A DNA stretch of 64,000 nucleotides, taken from contig NZ_JACJSE010000007.1 of NCBI RefSeq assembly GCF_014698045.1, forward strand, positions 1 through 64,000, read 5' to 3'. The DNA comes from Aulosira sp. FACHB-615 (GTDB taxonomy: Bacteria > Cyanobacteriota > Cyanobacteriia > Cyanobacteriales > Nostocaceae). A program made the translations under genes and the position numbers. How positions within the stretch are numbered: position 1 is the first letter of the stretch; each line of letters starts with the position of its first letter. The notes under the pieces are model-generated. The model was not told the origin of the DNA and ran no database searches. It saw nothing but the letters and a program-made list of their open reading frames with translations. Shown here piece by piece: positions 25,441 to 33,884 of this stretch.

Positions 25441-25986
25441 ATGGGTGCAGAAGTTTATTGGTACTACACAGATTATCAACCTGATCTGAATGCAGCATTA
25501 CAGACACTCCGCCAAAGAGAATTTCAAGCAGGTCGATATAATCCTGCAATACCACTGCTTGATTTCCCAATTACAGAAAATTCTCCTGCTCCTGGAGCGC
25601 AGCATATATCCATTGAAGCAGCACTAGAAGCCTCAGAGGCTGATGGAACACGTTCAATTCTTGATATTCTCCGAGTTGATGATAGGCCATGTCCACTTTC
25701 AAGAGATGAGTTTGAAGAGGCATTACTAGGAGGAGAAGAATTTTATCAAATACTTGGCGAAGTTTTTAACACTGCTTTTCTACTACCTCCAGCAGAACTT
25801 ATTACTCTATTTGGTACTGAGCAACCCACTCATCAAATGATAGAGTCAGTACTTCTTGGTAACACAAATCCTAATGGCAGAAATCAATTTTGGGACAGTA
25901 TTGATAGAGGTACAGCAAGATACATCATTGTTTATGCAGACAACCAGCCGAGTGAGATTTTCTTTGCTGGTTATTCTTTTGATTGA
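25441..25986 (+). CDS. Conserved hypothetical protein
   Basis: A 181-residue soluble acidic protein starting MGAEVYWYYTDYQPDLNAAL. No signal peptide, membrane helix or catalytic motif is seen. It resembles cyanobacterial hypothetical proteins of this length, but I cannot name a family. It lies 49 bp after aat and could be read through from it. It converges with the DUF3598 gene with only 6 bp between stop codons, so the two transcripts probably overlap. Confidence 0.65.
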   Translation: MGAEVYWYYTDYQPDLNAALQTLRQREFQAGRYNPAIPLLDFPITENSPAPGAQHISIEAALEASEADGTRSILDILRVDDRPCPLSRDEFEEALLGGEEFYQILGEVFNTAFLLPPAELITLFGTEQPTHQMIESVLLGNTNPNGRNQFWDSIDRGTARYIIVYADNQPSEIFFAGYSFD

Positions 25987-25992
25987 TAGTAT

Positions 25993-26799
25993 TCATTTTT
26001 GTTCAGTCACTAAAGTTAGGCTTACCCATTCACCTTTATCGTTATAGGTGCGAACCATGCGCTGGCGTAAGTTAGGCTGAATTAGCCAACCAACTTCTAA
26101 AAATAAGGGTTGACGTAATTTTACTTGCAAGGGCGATGTTGCAGAAGCACCGTTAGGTAATAATAAAATTTGTACTTGCTTTTGTGGGTCTTGGTCAAAG
26201 TGAATGAGAGAACCTTTGATAGTGGCTGTTGAAGTGATGGTTCTTTCGCCAAAAGTCAAACTCTGCACTAATCGTCCAGCATCATCTAAATGTAATTTTA
26301 ACGTTGAAGAGAAAGTATCAGGCGATCGCCAGTCAGGATATATTGTAATCGCCTCACCGCGCCATTCTCCCAATAAATCATTTACCGTTAAGGGAGGATT
26401 TTCTACTGGTGCTGTTCCGGCTAAATGTTCTCGGATTAAAGTTAGTTTATCAAGTTGACCGTTTTTATCAAATAATTGAACTAAACGTACGCGGCGATTT
26501 TCATAAATTAAACTTAGTTCTGCACCAAATTCTGTAAATGGTGCTAATTGAATCGAACCTTGGGAAAATGCGCCATTTTCAAAAAAAAGTGTTGCTTTAG
26601 ATAGTGAACTGTATTCTAAAACTAAATCTTCTTGACCTTCGCGGCTAACAACTTGGTGAATAGTTTTATTATCATTCAACCCTTCTAAAGAAACTACGCT
26701 TTTAACATCGTTCAACAGCACACCTTGAGGTGAAAATCTGGTGAATGAACCTTGCCATTCACCAAGATTTTTTAATAAATATTCCCATTGAGATGTCAT
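25993..26799 (-). CDS. DUF3598 family protein
   Basis: A 268-residue soluble protein of the cyanobacterial DUF3598 family (opening SQWEYLLKNLGEWQGSFTRF, later LLGEWRGEAITIYPDWR). The two-part, lipocalin-like beta-barrel repeat is visible as two similar halves (GEWQGSFTRFSP and GEWRGEAITIYP). Its function is not established. TTGGTCA-type heptamers lie just upstream of the start. Confidence 0.8.
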   Translation of the reverse strand: MTSQWEYLLKNLGEWQGSFTRFSPQGVLLNDVKSVVSLEGLNDNKTIHQVVSREGQEDLVLEYSSLSKATLFFENGAFSQGSIQLAPFTEFGAELSLIYENRRVRLVQLFDKNGQLDKLTLIREHLAGTAPVENPPLTVNDLLGEWRGEAITIYPDWRSPDTFSSTLKLHLDDAGRLVQSLTFGERTITSTATIKGSLIHFDQDPQKQVQILLLPNGASATSPLQVKLRQPLFLEVGWLIQPNLRQRMVRTYNDKGEWVSLTLVTEQK

Positions 26800-26866
26800 G
26801 TTATTTGTCCTTGGTCATTGGTCATTTGTCATTTGATTAATATAATAGAGAACTTTTGACAAGAGA

Positions 26867-27784
26867 CTAAGCCTTAGCAAATCGGTGTACTGCAAATAAG
26901 CTGCCTATTAATCCTACCGTTGCACCGAAACTTAAGAGAATCAGGGGTAATAATAAGATTTGTGATGGTGCAAGTTGCAAACCATTGGCAAGGAATTGAA
27001 TAAACTCTGGTTGATTAGCTAGGAGTTTGCCTAAAAATTGTTCGATTACCGAAATAAAACTCCAAGCGATCGCACCACCAACTAAACCAAAGGAAATTCC
27101 TTGTAAAATAAACGGTAGGTAAATCCAGGCGGAAGTTGCGCCGACTAGCTGCATAATCTCAATTTCGTGTCGTCGCGCCAGTACAATCAGGCGAATGGTG
27201 GTAGTAGTAACAGCGATCGCAGTTAAAGTCAAAATACTGGTAATTGTCACAGTAAACCAGTTCAACCCTCGATGCAACTGAGCAATTCGTTTTACAGCTT
27301 CATCCACATATTCAACAGTATCCACACCTCGCAATTTCGCCAAATTTGTGGCTAAAACTGGTACTACTTGAGAACTCCGTGCTTTAACTTTCATCTCATC
27401 CACTAAAGGATTTTCCCCTAGCTGCTGAGTCGCACCGTCAATATCTGCAATTCCTAAATCCTTCACTAATTTTGGCCAGGCTTCTTCTTTAGAAATGCTT
27501 TGCATCGAAACCACTTCCGGCATTTTTACTACCAAATGTTCAATGCTTTTGGCTTCTACTCCTGGTTCTAAATATACTGAAACTTCCAATTGGCTACCGA
27601 ATTGATTGAGGAGTTTTTCTACTTGCCAAGAAGTTTGCAAACTCAAGCCGAACAAAAATAATAATACCGCCACAGTGCTAACAGCAGCCCAATTCATCCA
27701 GCCGCCACGCAATAATCCTAAAAAGGTTTCTTTGAGTAAATAGTCGAGTTTAGTGAGAAATTTGAACACAGACCACCCCAACAT
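26867..27784 (-). CDS. ftsX: Cell division protein FtsX
   Basis: A 305-residue membrane protein with the FtsX layout: cytoplasmic N-terminus, first helix (about 32-50), extracytoplasmic domain (about 55-170), and three helices at the C-terminus with the permease core (ARRHEIEIMQLVGATSAWI). With the ATPase FtsE it links septum formation to peptidoglycan hydrolases. No ftsE gene is adjacent, as is usual in cyanobacteria. Confidence 0.9.
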   Translation of the reverse strand: MLGWSVFKFLTKLDYLLKETFLGLLRGGWMNWAAVSTVAVLLFLFGLSLQTSWQVEKLLNQFGSQLEVSVYLEPGVEAKSIEHLVVKMPEVVSMQSISKEEAWPKLVKDLGIADIDGATQQLGENPLVDEMKVKARSSQVVPVLATNLAKLRGVDTVEYVDEAVKRIAQLHRGLNWFTVTITSILTLTAIAVTTTTIRLIVLARRHEIEIMQLVGATSAWIYLPFILQGISFGLVGGAIAWSFISVIEQFLGKLLANQPEFIQFLANGLQLAPSQILLLPLILLSFGATVGLIGSLFAVHRFAKA

Positions 27785-27839
27785 CTAAAAAGTAATTTGT
27801 AATCACTCTTTATACTCGATGTGATGAAGTTTACCCATG

Positions 27840-28174
27840 AGGATTTACGCAAAAAGTTTGTCTGTTGAGACTGGGTTTAGGGATGTAAGGGTGTGAGGGT
27901 ATAGGCTACCGTGTACACACAAATAAATCTTCGTTGAGTGCATCTGTCCCGCCTCGGAATGAATTCCGAGTCTCATAGCGCAAGTCATCTGAAGATGACT
28001 CAACCAAAAATGTCTTCCAGTCCACGCTTTGTGGACTTTGGCTATTAGCCTGGAACTTTAGTTCTAGGCGGGATGAAAGTTTTTGACTTGTGTTTACACG
28101 GTAGGGGTGTGTAAGGGTTTTGAATACCTACAGCCTGCTCTAAAACCTGAATTTTCCTTTTTTGGCGTAAATCA
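27840..28174. repeat. Interspersed repeat with AGGATTTACGC ends, copy split by a MITE
   Basis: The left arm (27840-27906: AGGATTTACGC then GATGTAAGGGTGTGAGGG) and right arm (28104-28174: GTGTGTAAGGG, later GGCGTAAATC) are the two halves of one copy of the AGGACTTACGCA family. They are separated by the 197-bp element at 27907-28103. The space between ftsX and the flavodiiron gene holds no protein gene. Confidence 0.75.
27907..28103. mobile_element. MITE-like element with TA flanks and many internal hairpins
   Basis: The terminal inverted repeats CTACCGTGTACACACAA (27906-27922) and TTGTGTTTACACGGTAG (28088-28104) match at 16 of 17 positions, with TA at each end as for IS630/mariner-type targets. 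Inside, TCCCGCCT (27947-27954) pairs with AGGCGGGA (28066-28073). It encloses hairpins at 27953-27970, 27983-28000, 28019-28037, 28040-28050 and 28053-28064. There is no coding capacity. It resembles a non-autonomous element mobilised in trans. Confidence 0.75.
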
Positions 28175-28188
28175 TACCAATATCATTC

Positions 28189-28244
28189 TCACCCAAAAAT
28201 TACTGAGTGTTGTTCACTTCGACTTCGCTCAGTGAACAACACTC
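28189..28244 (-). terminator. Hairpin downstream of the flavodiiron gene
   Basis: A 14-bp perfect stem (28205-28218 with 28231-28244, GAGTGTTGTTCACT) is followed on the minus strand by AGTAATTTTTGGG. AGCACTC heptamers (28256-28290) separate it from the stop codon. It probably ends the minus-strand transcript. Confidence 0.5.
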
Positions 28245-28291
28245 AAAACTCAAAACTCAGCACTCAGCACTCAGCACTCAGCACTCAGCAC

Positions 28292-30004
28292 TTAATAATG
28301 TGTAGCCGACTTGCGATGATGCACCGCCGTCACACCATCCTGATTCAACACCTTACCGTTTTCTACAGTGGCATAAACTAACCAATGGTCGCCCGATTCC
28401 ATCCGGTGCTGCACTTTACATTCCAAATATGCTAAAGCATCAGCCAAAATAGGAGAGCCATTTGCACCTTCTTCAGTGGCGACACCTGCAAATCGGTCTT
28501 CTCCAGGGCCAAAGGGTTTGAGGAAATGTTTCATCAAGCCGATGTGATTGCCTTCTTTAAGAATATTCAGGACAAATTCGTTACCGGAGTGGGTTAGTGA
28601 TTCTACGGCTCTTTCTTTGGCAACGGCGATAGTTAACCCCGGCGGATTAAAGCTGGCTTGGGCTACCCATGAGGCTAACATGGCGCTGGCTCTATCTTCT
28701 TGTTTGGCTGTCAACACACACAGAGAGCCAACGATGCGTCCTACTGCTTGTTCAACATTGGTCGCGGGGACACCTTGCGATCGCACTTTTTTGGCTTTCT
28801 TCAAAGCTTGGGCAAAGTCGGTTCCGGCTTCTTCGCACAATTGCAGAGTCGCATCATCGGGTTTAAACTTGACGCGGATGGTATCAAAACCAAAGCGATA
28901 ACCCGCATCTTTGAGTCGGCTTTCAATTAAATCGACGGCTTCACCACTCCAACCAAAGGAACCAAACACACCCGCCAGTTTATTATTAGTTCCGGTGGAT
29001 AAAACAATCCCTAAAGCTGTTTGCACTGGTGTGGGTGCATGACCGCCTAACGTGGGTGAACCCATAACAAAACCATCAGATTTTTCCACCGCCGCACGGA
29101 TTTCTTCTGGCTCCGTAAATTCGCAGTTAATTGATTCTACCGCCACACCAGCTTTTGTAATGCCACGGGCGATCGCTTGGGCTAAGGTTGCCGTATTCCC
29201 ATAGGCTGAAGCATAAATTAGAGCTACTGTCAAGTCAGCCGAGGTTTGCTGTTGACTCCATTGGCGATAAGCTTTTGTTAGGTCAATTAAGCCGTAACGT
29301 ACTAAAGGCCCGTGTCCTGTCGCATACAAACGTGCGGGAAAATCTGCGAGTTTTTCTAGTGCTGTTTCCACCTGCCGCGCGTGGGGAGCCATGAGGCAGT
29401 CATAATAATAACGGCGGTCTTCGTTAATAATTTCCCAGCCTTCATCTAATACTTGGTCGCCGCAGATATGCGCCCCAAATAACTTGTCTGTGTAGAGAAT
29501 TTCGGTTTGGGGGTCGTAGGTGCAGAGTTCATCGGCGTAGCGGGGGTTGGGTGTAGGAATGAATTGTAAGTTATGTCCCTTACCCAAATTTAGAGTGTCG
29601 TCTCCCCGCATCACGATAATTGGTAAGTCGGGATTTTCTAAAGCACCGCGTAAATTTATCGCCCCTGGGTTAGAACAAACAAAGGTAATTTGGGGTGCAA
29701 TTTCTAGTAAAGCTTTTAAAGTGGCAGCGCGGTTAGGGTTGATGTGACCGAGAATGACATAATCAATCGCTGTCACATCAATACGTTGTTGCAACGCATC
29801 CAGATAAATTTGCGTGAAAGTTTCCCCAGGTGGGTCAATTAAAGCGATTTTGTCAGCTTGAATTAAATAAGAGTTAGCTGTTGTTCCTTTAGCTAGAGCG
29901 TATTCTATTTCAAATCTTAACCTTGTCCAACTGCGCGATCGCATGACAGTTGTATCGGTAGCAATTGGTAGTACTTGAACATCACGCGGTTTAGTATCTG
30001 GCAT
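28292..30004 (-). CDS. Diflavin flavodiiron protein, Flv1/Flv2 type with substituted iron ligands
   Basis: A 570-residue class C flavodiiron protein: metallo-beta-lactamase-like domain (about 30-250), flavodoxin domain (about 262-400) and C-terminal flavin reductase domain (about 425-565). Such proteins reduce O2 with electrons from photosystem I or II, working as heterodimers. The canonical ligand motif H-x-E-x-D-H is changed to H87-x-N89-x-N91-R92, the next His lies within NPRYADEL (Arg or Asn), and the following Asp appears as Lys in YTDKLFG, so a diiron site cannot form. That is known for the Flv1/Flv2 subunits, which pair with Flv3/Flv4. No partner gene is next to it. Confidence 0.9.
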   Translation of the reverse strand: MPDTKPRDVQVLPIATDTTVMRSRSWTRLRFEIEYALAKGTTANSYLIQADKIALIDPPGETFTQIYLDALQQRIDVTAIDYVILGHINPNRAATLKALLEIAPQITFVCSNPGAINLRGALENPDLPIIVMRGDDTLNLGKGHNLQFIPTPNPRYADELCTYDPQTEILYTDKLFGAHICGDQVLDEGWEIINEDRRYYYDCLMAPHARQVETALEKLADFPARLYATGHGPLVRYGLIDLTKAYRQWSQQQTSADLTVALIYASAYGNTATLAQAIARGITKAGVAVESINCEFTEPEEIRAAVEKSDGFVMGSPTLGGHAPTPVQTALGIVLSTGTNNKLAGVFGSFGWSGEAVDLIESRLKDAGYRFGFDTIRVKFKPDDATLQLCEEAGTDFAQALKKAKKVRSQGVPATNVEQAVGRIVGSLCVLTAKQEDRASAMLASWVAQASFNPPGLTIAVAKERAVESLTHSGNEFVLNILKEGNHIGLMKHFLKPFGPGEDRFAGVATEEGANGSPILADALAYLECKVQHRMESGDHWLVYATVENGKVLNQDGVTAVHHRKSATHY

Positions 30005-30269
30005 AATTTTTGAATAACTTGTTTATTTTTAAGTATTTATTATGGCTGAAACAGCAATTGCTACATACGAGTCCACAATTGCAGCCAAAGAGTACCCATT
30101 TAAATTAAAGCTTAATTTAGTGGATTAAATTTTCAGTATTTCTTATAAAGAGGATAACAAAATTAATTGCAGATATTGAGCGCATCTTTCCTGTCATTGG
30201 GATGGGAGAGAGCGATCGCCAAATACAACGCTGTTACAATAAAGCCATACTCGCTGCCGTATTCATCCT

Positions 30270-30950
30270 ATGACCATCGCTCCAGAAAAAAATCCGCAAA
30301 CAGGCATCTGCCAGGATGTTATATTTCCTCCTAGTGATATATACAGCGATGAACCACCCTTGGAAAGCGATTTACACCTCAGACAAATCATCCTACTGTT
30401 AACTTGCCTAGAATGGCTGTGGCGCGAGAGAAAAGATTTCTATGCGGCGGGAAACTTGACTATTTACTACAGTCCCTATCAACTAAAGTCAGAATTTTTC
30501 CGAGGCCCAGACTTTTTTGTAGTATTGGGATGTGAACGTAAAACCAGAAAAAGTTGGGTGGTATGGGAAGAACACGGCAAATATCCCAATGTCATCGTTG
30601 AAATTTTATCTGACTCCACAGCAAAGACAGACAAAAATTTAAAGAAAACAATTTATCAAGACACCTTCCGCACACCGGATTATTTTTGGTTTGACCCTAA
30701 CACCTTAGAATTTGCGGGGTTTCATTTATTAGATGGCGAATATCAACCTCTGCAAGCAAATGAATATGGTCATTTGTGGAGTCAACAATTAGGATTGTAT
30801 CTGGGTGTGTATGAGGGATTATTGCGTTATTTCACCCCAGATCATCAACTAGTACCCACACTGGAAGAAACTGCACAACAAGCACAACAACAAACGGAAC
30901 GTCTTGCAGCAAAACTGCGGGAGTTAAATATTGATCCCGATACAATATGA
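30270..30950 (+). CDS. Uma2 family (DUF820) putative endonuclease with coiled-coil tail
   Basis: A 226-residue Uma2 protein. The core pattern (GPDFFVVLGCERK, PNVIVEILSDSTAKTDKN, YFWFDPNTLEFAGFHLLDG) is complete. The C-terminal 35 residues (EETAQQAQQQTERLAAKLR) form a short coiled coil, as in many Uma2 members. Function unknown. It is not related closely to the other Uma2 protein at 23132 by eye. Confidence 0.85.
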   Translation: MTIAPEKNPQTGICQDVIFPPSDIYSDEPPLESDLHLRQIILLLTCLEWLWRERKDFYAAGNLTIYYSPYQLKSEFFRGPDFFVVLGCERKTRKSWVVWEEHGKYPNVIVEILSDSTAKTDKNLKKTIYQDTFRTPDYFWFDPNTLEFAGFHLLDGEYQPLQANEYGHLWSQQLGLYLGVYEGLLRYFTPDHQLVPTLEETAQQAQQQTERLAAKLRELNIDPDTI

Positions 30951-31060
30951 GTCATAAGCTAATCAGCATTTAAGCTGCACTATTGAAATTGTACATAAAT
31001 GACTTAAACTCTCTCCTCTGCCCCTCTGCCCCCCTGCGGTCTAAACTGCAAACTAAGTGC

Positions 31061-32560
31061 TTAATAGCTTATCGTGTCGTCCTCTTGCCTTCTGGAGACA
31101 CTTGGGTGGGCGGGTTCCCCGACTGGAGTAAAGTTTCGTCCTCCTGTTATGTCGAACCACCAAGGATCTTGGTGAGAATTAGTTTTAATTAAAAAAGCTT
31201 TTTTCCGCAAAAACCGTTTGAGGGCAGATGCACCCATACGCGAACCGCCCAAGCCGGAGAATTTAAAGGCGTTTTTCTCACCTTCGTGCATAATAGCGGT
31301 GAGGGCGGCATCATTAATACTGATAGCACCTGCATCTATTTGTTGGGCAACTGTTAATGCTTCAGTTTCCGTTTCTGCAAACACCGCCGCACTTAGTCCA
31401 TAAATTGAATCATTAGCTAAATTAACTGCTTCTTCTACTTTGGCAAAAGCCATGACGGGCATGATCGGGCCAAATGTCTCTTCCGTCATAACTTTCATTG
31501 TATGGTTAACTTGAGTTAACACCGTGGGACGACACCACCAACCGCCGCCCAACTCCTCAACTTTACCGCCGCAATGAATCACAGCACCTTTTTCCACGGC
31601 ATCGGAGATATGTTCGTTAATGATACCCGCTTGTGTTTCGGCAATAATCGGGCCAAGTTCGCCACTTTCAATGGCGGGATAAGCTAGTTGTAGGCGATGG
31701 GCTTTAGCTACTAACTGATGATAAAACTTGTCAAAGATAGATTCAGCAACGTAAATTCGCTCAATTGATAAACATGACTGTCCGGTATTGACGACAGAAC
31801 CCCATAAAATTGCTGATGTGGCTAATTCTAAATTGGCAGATTCTAAAACGATCGCCGGATCTTTCCCTCCCAATTCTAAAAAAGCGGGGATAAATTTGTT
31901 AGCTGCGGCGGCTGCAACTTTGCGTCCAGTGGCGACACTACCTGTAAAGCAGATTAAATCTACATTTTCAATTAAAGCCGCGCCGGTTTCTCCCGCACCT
32001 TCTACAAAGCTTAAAACATCACGTAGCGCCGGTACTTCATTAATTGCATCTGTGAGTGGGGCGATGAAACGCGGTGCAATTTCACTGGGTTTAACAACTA
32101 CCGCACAACCCGCCAGCAGTGCCGGAATAGTATCGATGGTAGATAGTAATAGTGGGAAATTCCACGGACTAATCACCCCAACTACAGGGTAAGGGGTTGA
32201 TGTTTGTTGTAGGGCGATAAAGGGGATAGATGTATTTTTGGCTGAATCTTGTAATAAGTCTGGCGCTAACCCACACCAGCGATCAATGCTAGATAGAAAC
32301 GAGTCAATTTCCATTACCGAGATAGACAATCTACCCGTATCATTGACCAAAGCATCTGTGAGTTTGTCGCGTCTAGTTAATATTGCTTGCTTCCATTCTT
32401 TTAAAGCTGCAACTCTCCCTTCTACCCCTAGTTGTTGCCAACGCACTTGCGCCCTTCGCGCCCGGTTGCATTGCTGTGCCAGCAGTTTTGGCGGCGGTGG
32501 GATAATTACATAATCATATTTGCCGGTGCGTGGGTTACGGACTTCGATTGGTTTTTTCAT
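31061..32560 (-). CDS. Aldehyde dehydrogenase
   Basis: A 499-residue NAD(P)-dependent aldehyde dehydrogenase with SPWNFPLLL, FTGSVATG (cofactor loop), ELGGKDP (general base Glu) and NTGQSCLS (nucleophile Cys). Substrate unknown; fatty or aromatic aldehydes are typical for this cyanobacterial branch. It lies 46 bp downstream of the nitrilase-like gene on the same strand, probably one operon. The last ~20 residues (VGEPAHPSVSRRQEDDTISY) do not look like the family and are translated from a GCGGGTTCCCCGACTGG-type repeat, so the C-terminus has been changed by repeat insertion. Confidence 0.88.
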   Translation of the reverse strand: MKKPIEVRNPRTGKYDYVIIPPPPKLLAQQCNRARRAQVRWQQLGVEGRVAALKEWKQAILTRRDKLTDALVNDTGRLSISVMEIDSFLSSIDRWCGLAPDLLQDSAKNTSIPFIALQQTSTPYPVVGVISPWNFPLLLSTIDTIPALLAGCAVVVKPSEIAPRFIAPLTDAINEVPALRDVLSFVEGAGETGAALIENVDLICFTGSVATGRKVAAAAANKFIPAFLELGGKDPAIVLESANLELATSAILWGSVVNTGQSCLSIERIYVAESIFDKFYHQLVAKAHRLQLAYPAIESGELGPIIAETQAGIINEHISDAVEKGAVIHCGGKVEELGGGWWCRPTVLTQVNHTMKVMTEETFGPIMPVMAFAKVEEAVNLANDSIYGLSAAVFAETETEALTVAQQIDAGAISINDAALTAIMHEGEKNAFKFSGLGGSRMGASALKRFLRKKAFLIKTNSHQDPWWFDITGGRNFTPVGEPAHPSVSRRQEDDTISY

Positions 32561-32606
32561 TTGTCATTGGTCATTTTTCAGACTTTATACTTCAGATTTC
32601 ATACTT

Positions 32607-33650
32607 TCAAATCACTCCTAGCTGAGATAGGCGTTCTATTGTTTGTTGCTGTGTTTGGATGAAGTGTTTGCGGTCTACTTCTTGATTTAGCATAGTGTTT
32701 GCTGGGTAAAATTGTGCCTCACTGTAGCTTTGGGCGTAGATTTCAAATCGCTGGCGAGAAAGTAAATTATTTAACCCTGGACGATGGCGATCGCGTCTTA
32801 AAGCGGCTAAATCTATCTCGGTAAAAGCGGCCATACTTTCACCTGCACCTGTTTCTGCTAATACAATTCCGCGATAATCTACTATTTTTGAGCCGCCATC
32901 AACAGAAGAAATGGGGATAGTACTATTAGCTAGACCTGCGGTATTGCTAGAAACAACGTAAGCCATATTTTCCACAGCACGAGAAATTTTCGCCGCGTCT
33001 TTGGGTGTGAGGTTTTTGTTATACACTTCTGAGGTGGAATGCAGAAAAATCTCGGCACCACGCATAGCTAAACACCGCGCCACTTCTGGATACAAAATTT
33101 CTTCGGAAGCTAAAGCAGCTAAATTGCCAATAGCAGTTTTCGCCACGGGAAAAACCCCTTCTAAACCATAGCAATCAAGATATTGATCCCAAACATCATG
33201 GGGTGTTGGTGCGAACAAAGAATTTAGCCGTCGATACCGCAAAACAATCGTGCCAGAAGGGTCAATAACAAAGCAAGTTTGAAAGTATAAATGGGGAAAG
33301 TTGGGGTCGAGTTCGTAGGCGTTTCCAGCTAAAAAGATTTGATGCTTTTGGGCAATTTTACTGAGGGCTTCATATTCTGCACCGTGCATTTCTATACAAG
33401 CTTTTTCTCGCCACACAGCCAGAGATTCACCCATCGGGAAACCGGTGAGGAAATATTCTGGGAGGACAATTAAGCGACAGTCAAACCCAATAAAAGCAAT
33501 GCTGGCGGCAATTTGTTGTGCCAAGCGGTTGATAGTATTATGAATGATTTCTTGGGCTGAGTGGCGATCGCGTGCTTGATTGACAGCATGACAAGTGGCT
33601 TGCAATGCTAAGGCTCGGTATGATGCGATGGAATTGGGAATATCTGCCAT
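32607..33650 (-). CDS. Nitrilase-fold protein lacking catalytic Cys and Lys
   Basis: A 347-residue carbon-nitrogen hydrolase fold protein. The Glu of the catalytic triad is present (VLPEYF, Glu65). The Lys position is Arg141 (LRYRRLNS instead of YRK), and the Cys position is Ser182 (LASEEILYPEVAR where C-W-E or C-Y-D is normal). The fold is intact and there is no frameshift, so it is probably a pseudoenzyme or has changed chemistry. It heads a likely operon with the aldehyde dehydrogenase; a joint role in aldehyde or amide metabolism would be inference. Confidence 0.8.
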   Translation of the reverse strand: MADIPNSIASYRALALQATCHAVNQARDRHSAQEIIHNTINRLAQQIAASIAFIGFDCRLIVLPEYFLTGFPMGESLAVWREKACIEMHGAEYEALSKIAQKHQIFLAGNAYELDPNFPHLYFQTCFVIDPSGTIVLRYRRLNSLFAPTPHDVWDQYLDCYGLEGVFPVAKTAIGNLAALASEEILYPEVARCLAMRGAEIFLHSTSEVYNKNLTPKDAAKISRAVENMAYVVSSNTAGLANSTIPISSVDGGSKIVDYRGIVLAETGAGESMAAFTEIDLAALRRDRHRPGLNNLLSRQRFEIYAQSYSEAQFYPANTMLNQEVDRKHFIQTQQQTIERLSQLGVI

Positions 33651-33884
33651 GCTGTTTGCTGTTTAGAAACGCCTCACTATCAATTTACAAGGATATGCTA
33701 ACTATGCCTAGCGATCGCGCCATCAAGCATAATTTAATGTGACAGCAGCATACACCCTTTCACTCCCGCCATCTTTATGTGTAAGTCCTGACCTTGTTTG
33801 AGAGCAAGGTATGAGAAAATACAAGACTGGCCAAGTGGTCAATTATGTACTTTTTCTACTTAACCCATCTCAGAACAAGGAATA

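Noticed and set aside
30950..31060. Restriction-modification or defence island around the Uma2, HSDR_N-like and Rpn-type genes
   Set aside because: The nuclease-like genes are scattered over 37 kb, with no methylase, helicase or toxin partner near any of them.
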